Assembly: GCF_008710145.1 (NCBI RefSeq)
Contig: NZ_VYKL01000003.1
Coordinates: forward strand, 1 to 64,000
Origin: Niallia endozanthoxylica
GTDB taxonomy: Bacteria; Bacillota; Bacilli; Bacillales; Cytobacillaceae
Direction of reading: 5' to 3'
DNA: 64,000 bases
In this document: piece by piece, positions 60,448 to 64,000 of the stretch
Layout: the number at the start of each line of letters is the position of its first letter
Numbering within the stretch: position 1 is the stretch's first letter
Made by a program: the position numbers and the translations under genes
Notes under the pieces: model-generated
Told to the model about the DNA's origin: nothing
What the model saw: the letters and a program-made list of their open reading frames with translations, nothing else
The model's database searches: none

Positions 60448-60739
60448 GGAAAAAGGGGAAAATTCCCTTTTTAAATCATGAAAAAAGTCTTTGTGAAAAA
60501 AGAACTAATTTATTGAAGTTTATTAAATTACATGTAAAATATATTTAAAGATAGTAAAGAAAAACTCTATTTGTTAATGGAGAATTATATTAGAATAGGT
60601 TTAGATTAAATATTCTAAAAACATATAAAGTTCCGAATGGTTTATTCAACCTTTTTCATTGCCGTTGTTTTACCCCATTAAACAAAGGGACAAATCTATA
60701 ATAGACGAAAAACTAATACAGAAGGGAATTTGACCAAAG

Positions 60740-62491
60740 ATGAAAAGAATACGAATGATTTCGTCCATTAAGTCGAAATTGATTTTGATTTCCATTCTAT
60801 TACTATCCGTTCCTTTACTCACTGCTAGTCTCATAAGCTATCAGATTAGTAAAACTAGTTTAGATGAAATCGGAAAAAAGAATTTAAAAAATAATGTTGA
60901 AATGACCATTAGCATGATTGATTCTTTAAATGAAGAGGTTGAACAGGGGACTATTACATTAGAACAAGCGCAGGAAAAAGTGAAAACCTCGATTTTAGGT
61001 GAAAAAAAGCCCGATGGAACCCGTCCAATAAATAAGAACATTGATTTAGGAGAGAATGGTTTTCTATTTGTACTAGATCAAAAAGGAACTCAAATTGCGC
61101 ATCCAAGCTTGGAAGGACAAAATTTTTGGAACGATAAAGATTCCAAGGGTTCTGCATATGTTCAAGAGATGGTCAAAGCCGGGAATAACGATGGCGGGTT
61201 TGTTTACTATGAAAGACCTCTGCCGAGCAAAGACAATAAGATTGAAAGGAAAGTAACCTATTCAAAGACAGACCCGCATTGGGGTTGGGTTGTTAATGCA
61301 AGTACCTTTATGCTAGATTTTAATGAGTCTGCTAAAGGTATTTTAACGACTCTTTTAAAAATGGCTGGAATTACATTAATTATTGGTATTTTTGTCAGTT
61401 GGTTATTTGCCAACAGGATGGCAAAGCCAATTCAATCGGTTACAGTACGCATGAATGCACTTGCTGAAGCGGATTTGAGCGGGCAACCGCTGCAAATTAA
61501 ATCAAAAGATGAGATTGGAAATTTAGCTCACTCTATGAATGACCTGCAAACAAAATTAAAATCCATGGTCCATCAAATTTCACATGCTTCTCATTTATTA
61601 TCGAATCAGAGTGAGGAATTAACGCAATCTGCTAATGAAGTGGCCACGGGTACGGAGCAGGTCGCATCAATCATGGAAGAATTGGCTGCTGGTTCAGAGG
61701 TGCAGGCGAATCATTCCAATGAGCTTTCCATTTCTGTGTCTGCTTTTTCTAAAAAGGTACAAGAAGCCAATGAGCATGGGGAGCAAATTCAACAATCCTC
61801 GCATAAGGTTCTTGATATGACTCAAACTGGCAGCGGATTAATGAATGCTTCTACTTCACAAATGACCAAATTAGATCAAATTGTAAAGGAATCTGTTCAA
61901 AAGGTAAATGATTTACAACAGCAATCACATGAAATATCTAAATTAGTCTATATTATAAAAGATGTTGCAGATCAAACGAATCTTTTGGCATTAAATGCAG
62001 CAATTGAAGCAGCAAGAGCAGGGGAGCACGGTAAAGGATTTTCTGTAGTAGCAGAGGAAGTGAGAAAACTAGCTGAACAAACGGCTAAATCTGTTACAGA
62101 AATTACTAATATTGTTCAAGCTACCCAAGGTGGTTTTCAATTAGTCACTAAATCGCTAGAAGATGTATTTTCTGAAGTTGCGCAAGGAAAAACGCAAATG
62201 GAGACCACTGCAGATACTTTTACTGGCATCAGCCTATCCGTAACAGAAATGGTACAAAGTATCAGCAGTATTTCGAAAAATCTATATGATATGGCATCAA
62301 CAAGTACTGAACTTAATCGTGCCATTCACGAAATAGCCTCCGCAGCGGAAGAATCTTCAGCAGGGGTGGAAGAGGTGTCTGCATCGACCCAGCAAACGAG
62401 CAGTTCAATGGAAGAAGTGGCTAGAAGCGCCATCAATCTAGGCGAGCTGGCTGAAGAACTGAATGAACTTATTAAACGGTTTAAGTTGTAG
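60740..62491 (+). CDS. methyl-accepting chemotaxis protein with Cache domain
   Basis: A 583-aa chemoreceptor. A first membrane helix (about 13-35) is followed by an extracellular Cache_2-like sensor (about 37-200; [34 protein letters not shown]), a second helix (about 205-228) and a HAMP domain (about 230-285). The signalling domain (about 300-580) contains the hairpin tip [20 protein letters not shown] with [20 protein letters not shown]. Single-Cache sensors often bind small carboxylates, which fits the catabolic surroundings. ATG 60740. A terminator follows at 62538. It implies a motile organism. Confidence 0.93.
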   Translation: MKRIRMISSIKSKLILISILLLSVPLLTASLISYQISKTSLDEIGKKNLKNNVEMTISMIDSLNEEVEQGTITLEQAQEKVKTSILGEKKPDGTRPINKNIDLGENGFLFVLDQKGTQIAHPSLEGQNFWNDKDSKGSAYVQEMVKAGNNDGGFVYYERPLPSKDNKIERKVTYSKTDPHWGWVVNASTFMLDFNESAKGILTTLLKMAGITLIIGIFVSWLFANRMAKPIQSVTVRMNALAEADLSGQPLQIKSKDEIGNLAHSMNDLQTKLKSMVHQISHASHLLSNQSEELTQSANEVATGTEQVASIMEELAAGSEVQANHSNELSISVSAFSKKVQEANEHGEQIQQSSHKVLDMTQTGSGLMNASTSQMTKLDQIVKESVQKVNDLQQQSHEISKLVYIIKDVADQTNLLALNAAIEAARAGEHGKGFSVVAEEVRKLAEQTAKSVTEITNIVQATQGGFQLVTKSLEDVFSEVAQGKTQMETTADTFTGISLSVTEMVQSISSISKNLYDMASTSTELNRAIHEIASAAEESSAGVEEVSASTQQTSSSMEEVARSAINLGELAEELNELIKRFKL

Positions 62492-62537
62492 TAAATAGGA
62501 CGAGCAATTAAAGTACCGTACCTAGAAAATATAGAAG

Positions 62538-62578
62538 GGAGAGCATTGGTTAAGAAATGCTCTCCTTATTTTTTTATT
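62538..62578 (+). terminator. terminator of the chemoreceptor gene
   Basis: GGGAGAGCATT pairs with AATGCTCTCC, followed by TTATTTTTTTATTT. Confidence 0.85.
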
Positions 62579-62744
62579 TAGGGTCTATAAAAATATTTCT
62601 GAATAATAGAAACAAAAGAGTTATATCAGAAAACTCCAATTGGCAGTTCAATAGGATTGAGAAGACATAATAACAGAATCGGAGCTTAATAAAAGCTGAA
62701 CAATTGACAGGGTGATTCGAAAGGCTTACATTTTCTATAAGGTA

Positions 62745-62838
62745 AGCTTTGTTTATTAACAGTGCATCTGTGAGAAATGAACATTTCTCACGGATGAGTC
62801 AAAAGTCTGACTAATCAACATTGTTCGTTAACATAGCC
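62745..62838 (+). mobile_element. 94-bp deletion derivative of the 198-bp element, copy D
   Basis: Outer ends AGCTTTGTTTATTAACA and TTAACATAGCC are intact. An exact 8-bp target duplication ATAAGGTA flanks it (62737-62744 and 62839-62846). Only the TGTGAGAAATG/CATTTCTCACG hairpin and the right inner ATGAGTCA remain; the 64-nt palindrome and second hairpin are deleted. Confidence 0.88.
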
Positions 62839-62869
62839 ATAAGGTATAAAACAAAAGGAGGTATGCATA

Positions 62870-63100
62870 ATGAATGATATTACTGTTTATTCAACTAATA
62901 CTTGTCCGTACTGTACAATGATGAAACAATTCCTTGAGGCTCAAGGACTTAACTACAAAGAAGTAAATGTACAGGAAGATTTAGATGCGGCATATGAGCT
63001 AGTTGAAGAAACTGGGCAGATGGGTGTACCGCAGACAAATGTAAATGGCCATTGGGTCTTCGGTTTTGACCCGGAAACGCTAATGCAACATGTAAAATAG
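62870..63100 (+). CDS. glutaredoxin-family protein
   Basis: A 76-aa thioredoxin-fold protein with the active site CPYC (NTCPYCTMMKQFLE), the cis-Pro motif GVPQTNVNG and the C-terminal FGFDPETL. It resembles NrdH/YruB-type mini-glutaredoxins that reduce disulfides, or bacillithiol-dependent relatives, since Bacillaceae lack glutathione. The ATG follows AAGGAGGTATGCATA. It sits 32 bp after the 94-bp mobile element, which must have landed in its promoter region. Confidence 0.9.
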   Translation: MNDITVYSTNTCPYCTMMKQFLEAQGLNYKEVNVQEDLDAAYELVEETGQMGVPQTNVNGHWVFGFDPETLMQHVK

Positions 63101-63146
63101 CAGATGCAGGAATGGCCGCACGACCTTGTTATAGAGAGAATCTGTG

Positions 63147-63186
63147 AAAACCCCGTGGAGAATAAAATATTTCTACGGGTTTTTTT
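63147..63186 (+). terminator. terminator of the glutaredoxin gene
   Basis: AAAACCCCGT (63147-63156) pairs with ACGGGTTTT (63175 onward), followed by a T-run. Confidence 0.8.
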
Positions 63187-63352
63187 AGTGAGGGATTTCT
63201 TAAAGTGAGAAGAGTAACCATGTTTGTCATTACTCGGAGGAGGTCTCCTATATTCAATAAGATAGTGCATACCAGTTGAATGTGCAGGATAGAAAAATCC
63301 GTTTGGCGAATTAGTACGGGTGTGCCTATTCATTGAGAAAAGGAGCGGAAGT

Positions 63353-63751
63353 ATGCAAATTACCTATGAGTTTGTTCAAAAGCTTGACGCTGAGGAAATG
63401 GCGGATGTCTTTAAAAAGTCAGGCATTACACGCCCAGTTGATGATTTAGAACGTATTCAACGTATGATTGATCATGCAGATATAATTGTAACAGCGAGAA
63501 ACAACGGCCAACTGGTTGGCATAGCAAGAGCCATAACGGACTATTCCTATTGCTGCTATTTGTCAGACCTTGCTGTGGATGCTCAATATCAACGCAGTGG
63601 AATTGGGAAGGAGCTTGTTCGACGTATTCAGGAAAAGCTTGGTGATGAGGTAGCCTTACTTTTAGTTTCAGCACCAAATGCAGTAGACTATTATCCTCGA
63701 ATTGGATTTGAAAAATCGGATAAGGCCTTTTTAATTAAGCGTAAACGTTAA
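63353..63751 (+). CDS. GNAT-family N-acetyltransferase
   Basis: A 132-aa acetyltransferase. Motif A is clear (YLSDLAVDAQYQRSGIGKEL, with acetyl-CoA-binding QRSGIGKEL), followed by LLLVSAPNAVDYYPRIGFEK. The N-terminal half is the substrate side (ITRPVDDLERIQRMIDHADI). The ATG at 63353 has AAGGAGCGGAAGT upstream. The substrate is unknown. It is a single gene. Confidence 0.9.
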   Translation: MQITYEFVQKLDAEEMADVFKKSGITRPVDDLERIQRMIDHADIIVTARNNGQLVGIARAITDYSYCCYLSDLAVDAQYQRSGIGKELVRRIQEKLGDEVALLLVSAPNAVDYYPRIGFEKSDKAFLIKRKR

Positions 63752-63877
63752 ATGATATTTGAGACAACTTCTTTGACTTTTCGTATACAATTATATACGT
63801 TGATAGTATCTATTTATGTAATGGATAGTCTGGAAATTTATTCGAAAGAAAGCACGAACAAAAAGGGAGGAACTATT

Positions 63878-64000
63878 TTGGAAATCTTAGATATCATTTA
63901 TTCTCGCCGTAATATAAAAAGTTTCAAATCAGACCCAATCGATATGGAGCAAATCAACAAATGGCTGCAGGCCGGTACAATGGCTCCTAATCATAGAATG
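63878..64000 (+). CDS. nitroreductase-family protein (5' part only)
   Basis: The first 41 codons of a protein cut by the window end. EILDIIYSRRNIKSFKSDPI and INKWLQAGTMAPNH match the N-terminal FMN-binding region of nitroreductases (SRRNIKSF and the AxxAPNH motif). The start is TTG 63878 with GGGAGG upstream. The flavin reductase role is by family only. Confidence 0.75.
   Translation, partial: MEILDIIYSRRNIKSFKSDPIDMEQINKWLQAGTMAPNHRM

Overview
The window looks like chromosomal DNA of an endospore-forming, motile member of the Bacillaceae. Supporting signs are low G+C, strong AGGAGG-type ribosome binding sites, a CwlJ cortex hydrolase, a KinB-like sporulation kinase, SinR and SinI homologues, YhcV-, YerC- and DUF1450-type Bacillus genes, an MntR-type operator, and many rho-independent terminators. 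I see no rRNA, tRNA, CRISPR array, prophage or intact transposase gene.

Layout. 1-5.5 kb: a 52-bp repeat cluster, an amidase, a LuxR-type regulator, an M19-type dipeptidase and a GntR regulator. 5.8-13.8 kb: a Crp-family regulator, a DctP-DctQ-DctM TRAP transporter behind a highly structured leader, an unrecognised polytopic membrane protein, and a XylR_N/V4R-PucR fusion regulator. 14.1-16.7 kb: a manganese-type ABC transporter with an MntR box. 17.3-18.4 kb: a scar of three abutting gene fragments plus a second 52-bp repeat cluster. 18.4-28.7 kb: a c-di-GMP module with a diguanylate cyclase, a c-di-GMP-I riboswitch ahead of a secreted TIM-barrel-like protein, and an operon of REC-GSDEF-REC protein, HEAT-repeat membrane protein, processive-type GT2 and a 1075-aa membrane-anchored hydrolase-like protein. 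29.2-34.5 kb: a second polysaccharide locus (GalE-like, GT2, GalU) bracketed by SinR and by a 45-aa SinI-like protein, with several SinR-box-like sites. 34.7-38.9 kb: DMT exporter/LysR pair, CBS protein, a duplicated lysR tail and YerC. 39.0-45.1 kb: a tyrosine/homogentisate operon (hppD, unknown gene, fahA, hmgA, scoA, scoB). 45.3-51.7 kb: a DUF1450 protein, a free-standing proteasome-like Ntn hydrolase, then GntR, HMG-CoA-lyase-like enzyme, gamma-carbonic-anhydrase-like protein, class III CoA-transferase and CitMHS transporter. 51.8-64 kb: LysR and bicupin dioxygenase, chorismate mutase, KinB-like kinase, esterase, YitT protein, proline-rich membrane protein, CwlJ, chemoreceptor, glutaredoxin, GNAT and the start of a nitroreductase.

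How parts may fit together. The homogentisate operon makes fumarate and acetoacetate, and ScoAB activates acetoacetate. The HMG-CoA-lyase cluster would also release acetoacetate. Aromatic-type dioxygenases and an aromatic-sensing regulator suggest a soil organism using plant-derived acids. Two exopolysaccharide loci appear to be under different control, one by c-di-GMP and one by SinI/SinR. The KinB-like kinase would act upstream of SinI through Spo0A.

The most unusual item is a family of mobile miniature elements. Three copies are exactly 198 bp with 8-bp target duplications and long perfect palindromes whose arms change in step between copies. A 94-bp deletion derivative and a decayed relative are also present.
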